Assembly: GCA_947594095.1 (NCBI GenBank)
Contig: CANQEA010000021.1
Coordinates: forward strand, 1 to 19,109
Source of the DNA: an uncultured Clostridia bacterium
GTDB taxonomy: Bacteria; Bacillota_A; Clostridia; TANB77; CAG-508
Reading direction: 5' to 3'
Length of the DNA stretch: 19,109 bases
The translations under genes were made by a program, and so were the position numbers. How positions within the stretch are numbered: position 1 is the first letter of the stretch; each line of letters starts with the position of its first letter. The notes under the pieces are model-generated. The model saw nothing but the letters and a program-made list of their open reading frames with translations, was not told the DNA's origin and did no database searches. Of this stretch, positions 7,214-16,234 are shown in pieces.

Positions 7214-7310
7214 AGAGTTGTGAGCAGTTGGCGAAACAGCGTGCACTTTGAGGTGCCGCTGGCAACAGACCCTTATAGGGTCAAAGCAAAACCTCACGTT
7301 TTACGTGAGG
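7193..7310 (+). repeat. Right-end hairpin cluster of the IS200 element
   Basis: Three hairpins follow one another: GACCCTT-TT-AAGGGTC (7193-7208), GACCCT-TAT-AGGGTC (7268-7282) and CCTCACGT-TTT-ACGTGAGG (7292-7310). The first two share arms and could pair alternatively with each other. The last is the likely TnpA recognition hairpin of the right end. Confidence 0.65.
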
Positions 7311-7367
7311 CTGCTATTAACTTTTTTATATTATAATCTTTAATTTTAAATTCCTATTAACGATAAA

Positions 7368-7412
7368 TTACACATTTTTTACAATATTTTTAAACTTTTT
7401 TACACATTTTTT
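7368..7412. repeat. Short AT-rich direct repeat between IS and dCMP deaminase terminator
   Basis: The 13-mer TTACACATTTTTT occurs at 7368-7380 and again at 7400-7412, a 32-base period. The rest of the gap 7314-7435 is AT-rich with no gene that I can see. Similar TTACAYATT stretches occur upstream of both cohesin genes. Confidence 0.5.
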
Positions 7413-7435
7413 GCAGTTTTCATTTTAAATAAAAA

Positions 7436-7462
7436 CCTCAGTAACTTAATACTGAGGCTTTT
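7436..7462 (-). terminator. Terminator for the trpS-obg-dCMP deaminase run, probably bidirectional
   Basis: CCTCAGTA (7436-7443) pairs with TACTGAGG (7450-7457) around a 6-base loop. On the minus strand the stem is followed by TTTTTATTT, and on the plus strand by CTTTTT. It lies just past the minus-strand stop of the deaminase gene at 7467. Confidence 0.85.
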
Positions 7463-7466
7463 TCAA

Positions 7467-7985
7467 TTAATTTTTAGGTAAATCTATTTCTATTTTTCTA
7501 TCTTCTTTTAAATCAATTTTTGAATACTTCACATTACATTCATCAAATAATCGCCTTGAAGCAATCCAATTATCTTGCATAGCATATTTATCAGATAAAT
7601 AAATTACTTCCTTTATTCCTGATTGTATGATCATTTTAGCACATTCATTACAAGGAAACAAATCAACAAATATTTTTGCGTTTTCTAAATCTTTTTTACT
7701 TCCTCTATAATTTAAAATCGCATTCATTTCTGCATGGCATACATAAGGGTATTTTGTATCTAAATTTTCTCCTTCTCTTGCCCAAGGAAATTTTTCATCA
7801 CTAAATCCATTTGGAGCACCATTATATCCAATAGATAATATTCTATTATCTTCACTTACTATACAAGCTCCAACTTGTGTTGAAGGGTCTTTACTTCTCA
7901 TTGCAGAAAGCTTTGCTATTGCCATAAAATACTCATCCCATGATAAATAATCTTTTCTTTTTTCTACTTTCATTTCTACTACCAC
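7467..7985 (-). CDS. Deoxycytidylate (dCMP) deaminase, ComEB-like
   Basis: The enzyme converts dCMP to dUMP with a zinc-bound hydroxide, feeding thymidylate synthesis in the cytoplasm. Zinc ligands and catalytic glutamate are visible as C83-H84-A-E86 and P111-C112-N-E-C115. The substrate-side motifs [11 protein letters not shown] (33-43) and GYNGAPNGF (53-61) are those of dCMP deaminases rather than cytidine or tRNA adenosine deaminases. The 172-residue length is normal. The start is uncertain: GTG at 7985 gives the longest form, and ATG at 7973 (Met5) is also possible; neither has a strong ribosome binding site. It lies 17 bases after the obg stop and is probably the last gene of this operon. 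Confidence 0.92.
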   Translation of the reverse strand: MVVEMKVEKRKDYLSWDEYFMAIAKLSAMRSKDPSTQVGACIVSEDNRILSIGYNGAPNGFSDEKFPWAREGENLDTKYPYVCHAEMNAILNYRGSKKDLENAKIFVDLFPCNECAKMIIQSGIKEVIYLSDKYAMQDNWIASRRLFDECNVKYSKIDLKEDRKIEIDLPKN

Positions 7986-8002
7986 TCTTTCTTCATATAT
8001 TT

Positions 8003-9291
<1,289 letters not shown>

Positions 9292-10302
9292 TTATTCAAA
9301 ATAATCTAATTTCATAGCTTTTTTTACTTTTTTCATAGTTTGTTTTGCAACTTCTTGTGCCTTTTTAGTTCCATCTAATAAAATTTTATCTACTTCTTCT
9401 GGATGTGCTTCATAATATGCTCTTTTTTCTCTAATTGGCGCAAGAAAATCTATAATATTTTTAGCTAATTGCTTTTTACATGCAACACAACCACGTTTTC
9501 CTGCTTTACATTCTTCACATACTGTTTTTACATCTTCTTTATTAGTAAATAGGTTATGATAGTATGCAACCATACATATATCAGGATTGCCTAAATCATC
9601 CTTTTTTATTCTATTTGGATCTGTTACTGCATTCATTACTTTTTTAGTTATTTCTTCTTCGCTATCTGATAAATAAATAGCATTTCCAAGAGATTTACCC
9701 ATTTTATCATTTCCGTCTAATCCTTTAATTCTTTTATTACTTGATAACACAGCTTGTGGTTCTATTAAAACTTCTCCATATATTGAATTAAATTTTCTTA
9801 CAATTTCTCTACATTGTTCAATTAATGGTTGTTGATCTTCTCCAACAGGAACTAAACTTCCTTCAAAGGCAGTTATATCTGCTGCTTGACTTACAGGATA
9901 TCCTAAAAAACCATAAGTTACACTTTCGCCAAACAATTCTTTCTTTTGAGCAATTTCAGTTTTTACAGTAGGGTTTCTTTGTAGTCTTGAAATTGTAACT
10001 AAATTAGAATAGAAAACAGTTAATTCAGCAACTTCCGGTATCATAGATTGAATATATATTGTAGTTTTATTGGGGTCAATTCCACAAGATAGATAATCTA
10101 TTGCAACTTCTCTTACATTTTTTCTTACTTTTTCTGGATTGTTGAAATTATCTGTTAATGCTTGAACATCAGCAATTAATATATATGGGTCATAATCTCC
10201 ATCTTCTTGGAATTCTAATCTTTTCATTATAGATCCAAAGTAATGACCTATATGTAATCTCCCAGTTGGTCTATCTCCTGTTAAAATTCTTTTTTTAGGC
10301 AT
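9292..10302 (-). CDS. trpS: Tryptophanyl-tRNA synthetase, with Cys cluster of the iron-sulfur type
   Basis: This class Ic synthetase charges tRNA-Trp using ATP. The HIGH motif is at residues 17-20 and the KMSKS-type loop reads KMGKS at 200-204; 336 residues is normal. I chose ATG at 10302 because AGGAG lies 9 bases upstream; a TTG three codons earlier sits directly on that ribosome binding site. Cysteines at 243, 265, 272 and 275 (C-x21-C-x6-C-x2-C), plus C262, closely follow the pattern known to hold a 4Fe-4S cluster in Thermotoga maritima TrpRS, so iron-sulfur or metal binding in the anticodon-recognition part is plausible. It lies 9 bases upstream of obg and 17 bases after the ATPase gene, suggesting cotranscription. 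Confidence 0.95.
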   Translation of the reverse strand: MPKKRILTGDRPTGRLHIGHYFGSIMKRLEFQEDGDYDPYILIADVQALTDNFNNPEKVRKNVREVAIDYLSCGIDPNKTTIYIQSMIPEVAELTVFYSNLVTISRLQRNPTVKTEIAQKKELFGESVTYGFLGYPVSQAADITAFEGSLVPVGEDQQPLIEQCREIVRKFNSIYGEVLIEPQAVLSSNKRIKGLDGNDKMGKSLGNAIYLSDSEEEITKKVMNAVTDPNRIKKDDLGNPDICMVAYYHNLFTNKEDVKTVCEECKAGKRGCVACKKQLAKNIIDFLAPIREKRAYYEAHPEEVDKILLDGTKKAQEVAKQTMKKVKKAMKLDYFE

Positions 10303-10319
10303 AATTATCAACTCCTATC

Positions 10320-11642
10320 TTATTTTATTAAAAATGCCGCATATAGTGGTATAGATTTAATATTATTATTAAATCCAAAATTTTTTGATGAAATTCTAAT
10401 TGAATATTTTGGATTATATTTATCCATGTATATTTTCATACTTTTTGATTTTGTATTGTCTTTAGCTTTTACTTCTATTGGGATTATTCCATCTTCATTA
10501 TATAACAAGAAATCTATTTCTGCTGTATTATTTGATTTCCAATAATGTAATGAAAGTCCATTAGCTATAAATGTTTGTGCAATGTAATTTTCAGCAATAG
10601 CACCTTTAAACATAAAATTATTATCTAATAATATATCAGAAAAATTTATGTCTAACAGAGAGGACAATAATCCAACATCATTTAAGTATAATTTAAAATA
10701 ATCTTTTTGTTCATAGACTTTTAAAGGTGGCTCTATTTTATTTACTAAAAAACATTGTAATATCATTTCACTAGATTTTAACCAATCTATGGCATTTTCA
10801 AATCCTCTTTTATTTGCAGTAGGTTCTATATCTTTATATTGAAATTTTTTGTTTTCTTTTGCAAGTGCTGATGGAATCGAATTGTATAGTTTTTCTATTT
10901 TTATTGATTCTGCATTATTTGCTGTATATTTATTCATATCAGCTAAATACGAAGTTATAATGTTTTTTGTGATTTTTTTATCCCATAATAATATTTCTTC
11001 ATTGACGTCTATATATGCCTGTATTGCAGCAGGCATTCCTCCAATACATAAATAAGTTCTGTATAAATCTAGTAATTTTTCATGTATGCTTATTTCTTCA
11101 AGATTATTGTAACATCTTTTTATTTCATCAACCCACATTTGCCTATCTAAAGCAATTAAAAATTCTTCAAAATCCATTGGGTGCATATACTCAATTTGGA
11201 CTTTACCAACAGGAAAAGAAGATTGAAATCTATGGATTTTTACCCCAAGTAAACTTCCTGCACATATTACTTTATATGGCTTAGAACTTTCGCAAAATTG
11301 TTTAAGTGCACTTATTGCAGCTTCAGATTCTTGAATTTCATCAAAAAATATTATTGTTCTTTCTGGGTCAATTTTTTTATTTAAGTCTAGCTCTATTTTT
11401 TTTATTTTTGTTTCAAATTCTGTTTTTTCTTCAAAGATATCTATAAAATTTGGTTTTTCCATAAAATTAATATATATATAATCTTCGAATTCATTTTTAC
11501 AAAATTCATTTATGATATATGTTTTTCCAATTTGTCTAGCCCCAATAACCATTAATGGCATTTGAATATTACTTTCTTTCCATTTTTTTAATATTTCATA
11601 AAACTTTCTTTTCACCTTAACATCACAATCCTTTTTAATCAC
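10320..11642 (-). CDS. AAA-family ATPase with C-terminal DUF4143 domain
   Basis: This 440-residue protein belongs to the AAA_14/DUF4143 group of stand-alone ATPases found in many anaerobes; their function is not established. Walker A is G34-A-R-Q-I-G-K40-T41 and Walker B is IIFFDE (97-102). The C-terminal half has the DUF4143 pattern, ending in a PD-(D/E)XK-like arrangement, AEIDFLLYNEDG then IPIEVKAKD, which suggests a nuclease-like fold. The GTG start at 11642 lacks a clear ribosome binding site, so the true start may lie a few codons downstream. A good promoter lies just upstream, implying a short leader. It is the first gene of the minus-strand run leading into trpS. There is no clear link to the neighbouring surface-protein units. 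Confidence 0.85.
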   Translation of the reverse strand: MIKKDCDVKVKRKFYEILKKWKESNIQMPLMVIGARQIGKTYIINEFCKNEFEDYIYINFMEKPNFIDIFEEKTEFETKIKKIELDLNKKIDPERTIIFFDEIQESEAAISALKQFCESSKPYKVICAGSLLGVKIHRFQSSFPVGKVQIEYMHPMDFEEFLIALDRQMWVDEIKRCYNNLEEISIHEKLLDLYRTYLCIGGMPAAIQAYIDVNEEILLWDKKITKNIITSYLADMNKYTANNAESIKIEKLYNSIPSALAKENKKFQYKDIEPTANKRGFENAIDWLKSSEMILQCFLVNKIEPPLKVYEQKDYFKLYLNDVGLLSSLLDINFSDILLDNNFMFKGAIAENYIAQTFIANGLSLHYWKSNNTAEIDFLLYNEDGIIPIEVKAKDNTKSKSMKIYMDKYNPKYSIRISSKNFGFNNNIKSIPLYAAFLIK

Positions 11643-11660
11643 TGTGTTTTATATTTATTA

Positions 11661-11696
11661 TAGTATTATGATACTACTTTTATTACAAAAAGTCAA
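11661..11696 (-). promoter_or_regulatory. Promoter upstream of the AAA/DUF4143 gene with small palindrome
   Basis: On the minus strand TTGACT (11696-11691) and TATCAT (11673-11668) are separated by 17 bases, a good sigma-A-type match. A 6-bp inverted repeat, TAGTAT-N4-ATACTA (11661-11676), overlaps the -10 and could be an operator. The predicted leader is only about 20 bases. Confidence 0.6.
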
Positions 11697-11701
11697 ATAT
11701 T

Positions 11702-11800
11702 TTACATATTTTTTATAGGAATATTGAAATAAAATTGCATCTTTTTCATAGGAATAATTTTGTTAGTTTACATGTTTTTAATAGAAATATTATACTGCTA
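11702..11800. repeat. AT-rich tandem repeat, 33-base period, upstream of unit 2
   Basis: Three consecutive 33-base units lie at 11702-11734, 11735-11767 and 11768-11800. Each starts TTACAT or TTGCAT, followed by a T-run and ATAGGAATA or ATAGAAATA; the second halves are looser. The array ends right where the conserved leader of cohesin gene 2 begins, in the divergent gap 11643-11983, which holds no gene. Its sequence and period differ from the 23-base array in the matching place of unit 1. Confidence 0.65.
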
Positions 11801-11802
11801 TT

Positions 11803-11983
11803 CGCAAACTGTAGATTTTATGCAAAGTAAACAAAAAGATGTTTAGTAAAAAAGTGCAAAGCAAATCAAACAAAAATCAAGTTTTTAACATTTTAATTTT
11901 TTAAAAATTAAATTTTTATATTATTAGTATGGTGATTGATTTCATTCATACACCATACAAAAGAAAAGAAAGGATGAATTATT
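11803..11983 (+). promoter_or_regulatory. Conserved leader/promoter region of cohesin gene 2
   Basis: This is the counterpart of 2099-2279, with the same 181-base distance to the ATG. From 11879 into codon 10 it differs from unit 1 at a single base, in the loop of the GTATGGTG/CACCATAC hairpin (11927-11934/11951-11958). The upstream part keeps CGCAAA.TGTAGATTTT but is otherwise diverged. The ribosome binding site AAGGA lies 9 bases before the start codon. Confidence 0.7.
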
Positions 11984-12592
11984 ATGAAAAAATCATTAAC
12001 AATTTTAACAATACTAGCAATTATGTTAGTAGCAATGGTGGGAAGTGTTAGTGCAGCATCAATGAGTGCTAGTAACACAAAAGTAAATGCAGGAGATACT
12101 GTGACAGTAACAGTAACATTTGATAAAGCAATAAGAGCTTTAGAAATGGATTTGACATATGATACAAGTTTATTTAAATATGAATCAGCAAGTTTAGGAG
12201 ATTTAGGTGGAACACCAAAAGACAATGGTGGAACAATCCATATAGCAAAATTTGGTCAAGATGGAGCTTCTACACAAACAGTAACATATACATTTAAAGC
12301 TTTAACAACAGCAGGAATAGGAAGCTTTGCAGTAAATGCTGACACATTAGTAACAGACATAAATGATACAGCACCAGCTGCTACTTCAGTTGAAGTTGTA
12401 GTTTCAACACCAGATTCTGATCCAACACCAGATCCTGATCCAACTAAAAATGAAACAAAAAATGAAACACCAGTTGACAAAAAAGGAAATCCAATTACTG
12501 AAATAACAAAAGCTGGAACACCAGTTTTTGCAGGAGCAATTGCATTAATAATTGTTGCAGGAGCTGTTTTAGTAATTAAAAATAGAAAATAA
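11984..12592 (+). CDS. Membrane-anchored cohesin-like surface protein 2
   Basis: This 202-residue paralogue of the 2280-2948 product has the clearer cohesin pattern. A signal peptide covers 1-25. The domain (~26-141) shows NAGDTVTVTVTFDKAI, then ALEMDLTYDTSLFKYESAS, then HIAKFGQDG and TVTYTFKALTTAGIGSF, matching the strand order and DLTYD-type motif of type I-like cohesins. An Asp/Pro/Thr/Asn linker (142-172), unlike the Gly/Ser linker of paralogue 1, leads to the nearly identical helix AGTPVFAGAIALIIVAGAVL and tail KNRK. The mature domain is strongly diverged from paralogue 1, while both ends are conserved. It stands 132 bases upstream of the second dockerin gene, its likely partner, and shares the regulatory leader of unit 1. 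Cell-surface display and dockerin binding are inferred. Confidence 0.83.
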   Translation: MKKSLTILTILAIMLVAMVGSVSAASMSASNTKVNAGDTVTVTVTFDKAIRALEMDLTYDTSLFKYESASLGDLGGTPKDNGGTIHIAKFGQDGASTQTVTYTFKALTTAGIGSFAVNADTLVTDINDTAPAATSVEVVVSTPDSDPTPDPDPTKNETKNETPVDKKGNPITEITKAGTPVFAGAIALIIVAGAVLVIKNRK

Positions 12593-12624
12593 TAGATAAA
12601 AATATTAATAAATCAAAAAAACTT

Positions 12625-12724
12625 AAATAGTTATTTCATTTAGCAAGAAAGTACATTTTAAGATAAATGTACTTTCTTACACAAAATATAAAATAAAATT
12701 TATACTTTTAGGAGGAATGAAAAA
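12625..12724 (+). promoter_or_regulatory. Conserved intercistronic region with hairpin (unit 2)
   Basis: The stem AAGAAAGTACATT/AATGTACTTTCTT (12645-12657/12666-12678) is identical to that of unit 1 and can gain one more A-T pair here. The loop differs from unit 1. The flanks, including TAGTTATTTCATTTAGC before the stem and ACACAAAATA after it, are also conserved. No U-run follows. AGGAGG precedes the GTG start at 12725. Confidence 0.68.
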
Positions 12725-15700
12725 GTGAAAAATTTTAAATTTTTATCAGCATTAGCCTTAACAGGAATGCTATCAACAAGTATTATTGGTACTTCACTTG
12801 CAGCAACAGATGCAAAAACAACACCATGTGGAGTATTTGATGATTTAGTAGCAGGAACAGAAAAAGTTGTACCATTTGTATTAGCTAATAGAAATGATAT
12901 AGTAACAATGAAAGATGTTAAAGACAGTGGTAAATTTATTAATGTTTCATCAAATGTATCTGATACAGAAGCAATAGGAACAGGTGATACATTTACAGCA
13001 GACGCAAAAACACATACAGTAGTTGTATATGGAGATGTTAACAAAGACGGTAAAGTAAATATTCTAGATGCATTAGCAATAGAAGATTCAAGAAATGGTG
13101 GACCAGCATTAGATGCATTACAATCAGAAACAGCTAATGTAGTACGTGCAGATGGTTCAAAAGTAAATATAATTGATGCATTGCATATTGAACAATATAG
13201 AAATAATGAAACAGAAATTATTATTGATCAAACACCAGATGAAGAACAAAAACAACAAGGTAATATTATAATAACGCCAAAAGATAAATATGTTAATACT
13301 CAAAATCAATCAAAGTTTCCTATTACACTAAACATAAAAGAACAATTACAAAAAGAAATTAAAGCAAATTTCTATCGAGTTGACGATGAAGGAAAAACAG
13401 TTAATCAGAAATTAGGAAATACTATTACAATTCCAGCTGGTACTAGTTTTTTAGACAAAGAAATTAATTTAAATTCTTATGTACCTCAAGGAACAAGTGT
13501 AATTAGATTATTATCTGATCCAGATGGCGAATTATTAGCAGAATTTACTGTTGAAAAACATACAACAGAAGTTAATGCTGCACAAATTATTGGAATTAGA
13601 ACATTCAGACCAGGTGAAAATACAGGGACTGTTTCATTCCAAGTTATACCAGGTGAAAGCAAAATAACAAAAGCTTATTATGTAACAAGAGAATATCAAG
13701 ATGCATCAGCTGGCACATCTGGTAATACTACAATAAATAAAAGTAGCTTTGACTTTACAAAAGAAGTTCCATACTTAACTGTTGAGAACAATAAAGTAGA
13801 AGATGCTGAAATTTCTGTAGAAAAAGGTAAAGCATATGATGTATTCTTTGTATTAGAAGATGAATATGGAAGTATATCTAGTCAACTTTGTAATAAAGCT
13901 TCAAGTAGTTCTGATGCTAAAGTTGCAAAAGCTATTATACCTATAGATCCAGAATCAGGTGCAACATCAAATGCAAAAACAATTATAAGTGCTTTAATGC
14001 CTGATTTTAAAACTAATACTGCATTATCAGCTGCAAAAGTAACATGGACATATGAGGCATCAGCTTCAATTAGTTCTTCAGATAAATATGTAGTAATATT
14101 ATACAAAGATGATGAACCAATAGCACAAAAAGAATTAACTAGTCTTTCATCAGCAGAATTTGAACTTAGTCAATTTGGTATTAGCTCACTTGGCAAAGGT
14201 ACATATAAAGTAGGAATAATTGCTAAAGGTGATTCAAAAACATTTGATGCTCCAGAATTTATTACAACAAATTCTCAAACTGTAGTTGAACTAAACCCAG
14301 TTGAAAATATAAATTACGAAGTAGATGAAAACAATGATGCTTACTTATCTTGGGATAGTGAATATAACGAATTATCAGCTGATGTAGCTAATTTCAATGT
14401 AAATTTAGGTGCATATTCTAGTGGAAAATATACTTCATTTGCAACAAATGCTGGAAGCACAATTGAGAAAAGACAAAAACTTTCAAGTATGGCTACAGCT
14501 ACTTTATACAAAGCTCAAGTAACAGTTAAAAGAGCAAATCCTAACTTAGCAGAAATAGATTCTGTACCAACTGTTTCAGAAAAAGAATTCTTTAAAGTTG
14601 AAACACCAACTGTTTCTTCAAGAAAAGAAAATGAAGTGACATTTAAAATTGGAACTCCTAGTTCAAAAGTAAATGTTTCAGGATTAGATACAACTTATGC
14701 AGTAGAATTATATACAAAGAATGAAGATTCTTCATATACTCAAGTAGGTAATGTTCAAGAAATAGGAAAAATTGATACAACTACTGGAGAGTTTAAAGTA
14801 ACAGGTTTACAAGTTGGTCAAAAATATGCAATTAGATTAGTTGCTACTGTTAAGGGAGTTGATGGCAATGTTACAAGCAAGACAGGATATATACCTGTTG
14901 ATTCAACATTAGCAGATGCAGTATCAATTGTTAACAAGACTAAAGTTACTTTATCTACAAGTAAAACTAGAGCTGGAAAAGATGAAATTGGTGTTTTAAC
15001 TACTAGCGATGGAATTAGTGTGGATGGTATAGCATATAAAACTACTGACTATCCAGAAGTTACAAAAGTAATTAATATATTAAATGCAATCAAAGATACT
15101 GATGTAATTACATATTCAACTGGTGAATTAACAATTAAAATTCCTGATGATGCTAAAACCGAAACGAGAGCTTTAGCTGCAACTGTTGAGAATATGAATG
15201 TAAACATTACTGGTGGAAGACATCCACAAACAATAACAACTACTGAAGCCAATAAGCCTACTAAAGTTACTTTAACTGGTGGTGAAGGTACATTTACAGT
15301 TAATGACCTTTATGCAGGTGAATTAGTTGTAAATGGTGGAACAAAAATTGAAACAGCAACACCAGATACAAATGGTAAAGAAATCACAATTCCAAATGGA
15401 ACAGTGACTTATAATTCAACACTTAAAGCAACAACAACAGAAGAAACAAAATTAAAGCTAAAAACTCCTGCAAGTGCTGTAAGTGAAGTTGAAATAACAG
15501 CAAATGGTAGTACATCCGATGCTATCACATTAGATACTACAAATGCAACATACGGAATGACTGTAACATATAAAACAGGATTAAACGAACAAAATAAAGC
15601 TATAAAAACACAAGGAGGACAATTAACTATAAATGCTACTAAAGGAAATATTACTGTTGTTGCAACTGATATGGACTCTGTAACCTCTTCAATTAGTGCT

Positions 15701-16123
15701 ACAACTACAGATGGAAATGTAGACATAGATGATGCTAAATTAAAATCAGGAAAACAAGAAGTTACTATAACAAATTCAGATACAACAGAACATACTGTAA
15801 ATGCTTATCTTTCTGATGTACCATATACAATCTCTACTGCAATAGATATTAAAGAATATAAAGAAAATGAGATTGATTCAATAAAATCTAAAGTAAGTAA
15901 TGTAGAGTTAACAAGCAAAAATCTAGCAGATTTCAATAACTTCTTAAAGAGCTTTGGACTAACATATAATGAAGCAGTTTCAGAAGATTCTAAAGCTATA
16001 GGTGGAGCGACTATAAAAACAAATGCTGACAATGGAACAGTTGAAATTAAATTTAATAACAAAACAACTGGAAAAACAGATGTAAATCCAAGAGCTGTAA
16101 CAATTACAGGATTAAGATCATAA
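12725..16123 (+). CDS. Secreted dockerin-bearing multidomain stalk protein 2
   Basis: This 1132-residue exported protein has the same plan as the 3060-6515 product. The GTG start follows AGGAGG; signal peptide 1-27 is nearly identical to paralogue 1. Dockerin loop 1 is canonical: D104-V-N106-K-D108-G-K-V-N112-I-L-D115. Loop 2 (about 138-151, ADGSKVNIID) is degenerate, with about two extra residues and no first Asp. Ig/Fn3-like modules fill ~181-770, including FTVEKHT (274-280), GENTGTVSFQVIPGESKI and AYDVFFVLEDEYGS, blocks closely shared with the third protein. A beta-rich part (~775-1038) contains GGEGTFTVNDLYAGELVVNG. The C-terminal domain (~1040-1132) ends VTITGLRS. No enzyme domain, transmembrane helix or sorting motif is seen. 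It is expected to bind the anchored cohesin encoded upstream. Confidence 0.82.
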   Translation: MKNFKFLSALALTGMLSTSIIGTSLAATDAKTTPCGVFDDLVAGTEKVVPFVLANRNDIVTMKDVKDSGKFINVSSNVSDTEAIGTGDTFTADAKTHTVVVYGDVNKDGKVNILDALAIEDSRNGGPALDALQSETANVVRADGSKVNIIDALHIEQYRNNETEIIIDQTPDEEQKQQGNIIITPKDKYVNTQNQSKFPITLNIKEQLQKEIKANFYRVDDEGKTVNQKLGNTITIPAGTSFLDKEINLNSYVPQGTSVIRLLSDPDGELLAEFTVEKHTTEVNAAQIIGIRTFRPGENTGTVSFQVIPGESKITKAYYVTREYQDASAGTSGNTTINKSSFDFTKEVPYLTVENNKVEDAEISVEKGKAYDVFFVLEDEYGSISSQLCNKASSSSDAKVAKAIIPIDPESGATSNAKTIISALMPDFKTNTALSAAKVTWTYEASASISSSDKYVVILYKDDEPIAQKELTSLSSAEFELSQFGISSLGKGTYKVGIIAKGDSKTFDAPEFITTNSQTVVELNPVENINYEVDENNDAYLSWDSEYNELSADVANFNVNLGAYSSGKYTSFATNAGSTIEKRQKLSSMATATLYKAQVTVKRANPNLAEIDSVPTVSEKEFFKVETPTVSSRKENEVTFKIGTPSSKVNVSGLDTTYAVELYTKNEDSSYTQVGNVQEIGKIDTTTGEFKVTGLQVGQKYAIRLVATVKGVDGNVTSKTGYIPVDSTLADAVSIVNKTKVTLSTSKTRAGKDEIGVLTTSDGISVDGIAYKTTDYPEVTKVINILNAIKDTDVITYSTGELTIKIPDDAKTETRALAATVENMNVNITGGRHPQTITTTEANKPTKVTLTGGEGTFTVNDLYAGELVVNGGTKIETATPDTNGKEITIPNGTVTYNSTLKATTTEETKLKLKTPASAVSEVEITANGSTSDAITLDTTNATYGMTVTYKTGLNEQNKAIKTQGGQLTINATKGNITVVATDMDSVTSSISATTTDGNVDIDDAKLKSGKQEVTITNSDTTEHTVNAYLSDVPYTISTAIDIKEYKENEIDSIKSKVSNVELTSKNLADFNNFLKSFGLTYNEAVSEDSKAIGGATIKTNADNGTVEIKFNNKTTGKTDVNPRAVTITGLRS

Positions 16124-16182
16124 TTATTGTTTTCAATTTCATAATGTTAAATTTATAGTATAGTTTTTAAAAAAGAAACAAA

Positions 16183-16222
16183 AAAAATATCGGAAAGTTT
16201 ATACAAACTTTCCGATATTTTT
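16183..16222. terminator. Bidirectional terminator between convergent stalk-protein genes 2 and 3
   Basis: An 18-bp perfect stem (16183-16200 with 16205-16222), core ATCGGAAAGTTT/AAACTTTCCGAT, encloses a 4-base ATAC loop. A-runs and T-runs flank it, giving a U-tract in either direction. It sits 60 bases after the stop of gene 2 and 13 bases after the stop of gene 3 on the other strand. Confidence 0.92.
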
Positions 16223-16234
16223 AACGTTAACTAA

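Larger units (their letters stand above)
6597..7313 (+). mobile_element. IS200-type insertion sequence (IS200/IS605 family, tnpA only)
   Basis: The element contains a single Y1-transposase gene and subterminal hairpins instead of terminal inverted repeats, as in IS200 elements that move as single-stranded DNA. On the left, CACGTGC-TAT-GCACGTG (6630-6646) is followed by AGG. On the right, CCTCACGT-TTT-ACGTGAGG (7292-7310) shares the ACGTGAGG arm. A further left hairpin, CGAGAAACC-N5-GGTTTCTCG (6597-6619), may be the extreme left end or host DNA. Total length of about 700 bases fits the family. There is no tnpB, and exact cleavage sites cannot be fixed from one copy. It sits directly behind the terminator of unit 1. 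Confidence 0.82.

Noticed and set aside
12700..13044. Antisense open frames across the stalk and cohesin genes (also 5492-5974, 15409-15726, 18684-19073 and others)
   Set aside because: They are low-complexity Ser/Val/Thr-rich mirror frames of long beta-rich genes, without ribosome binding sites or recognisable motifs.
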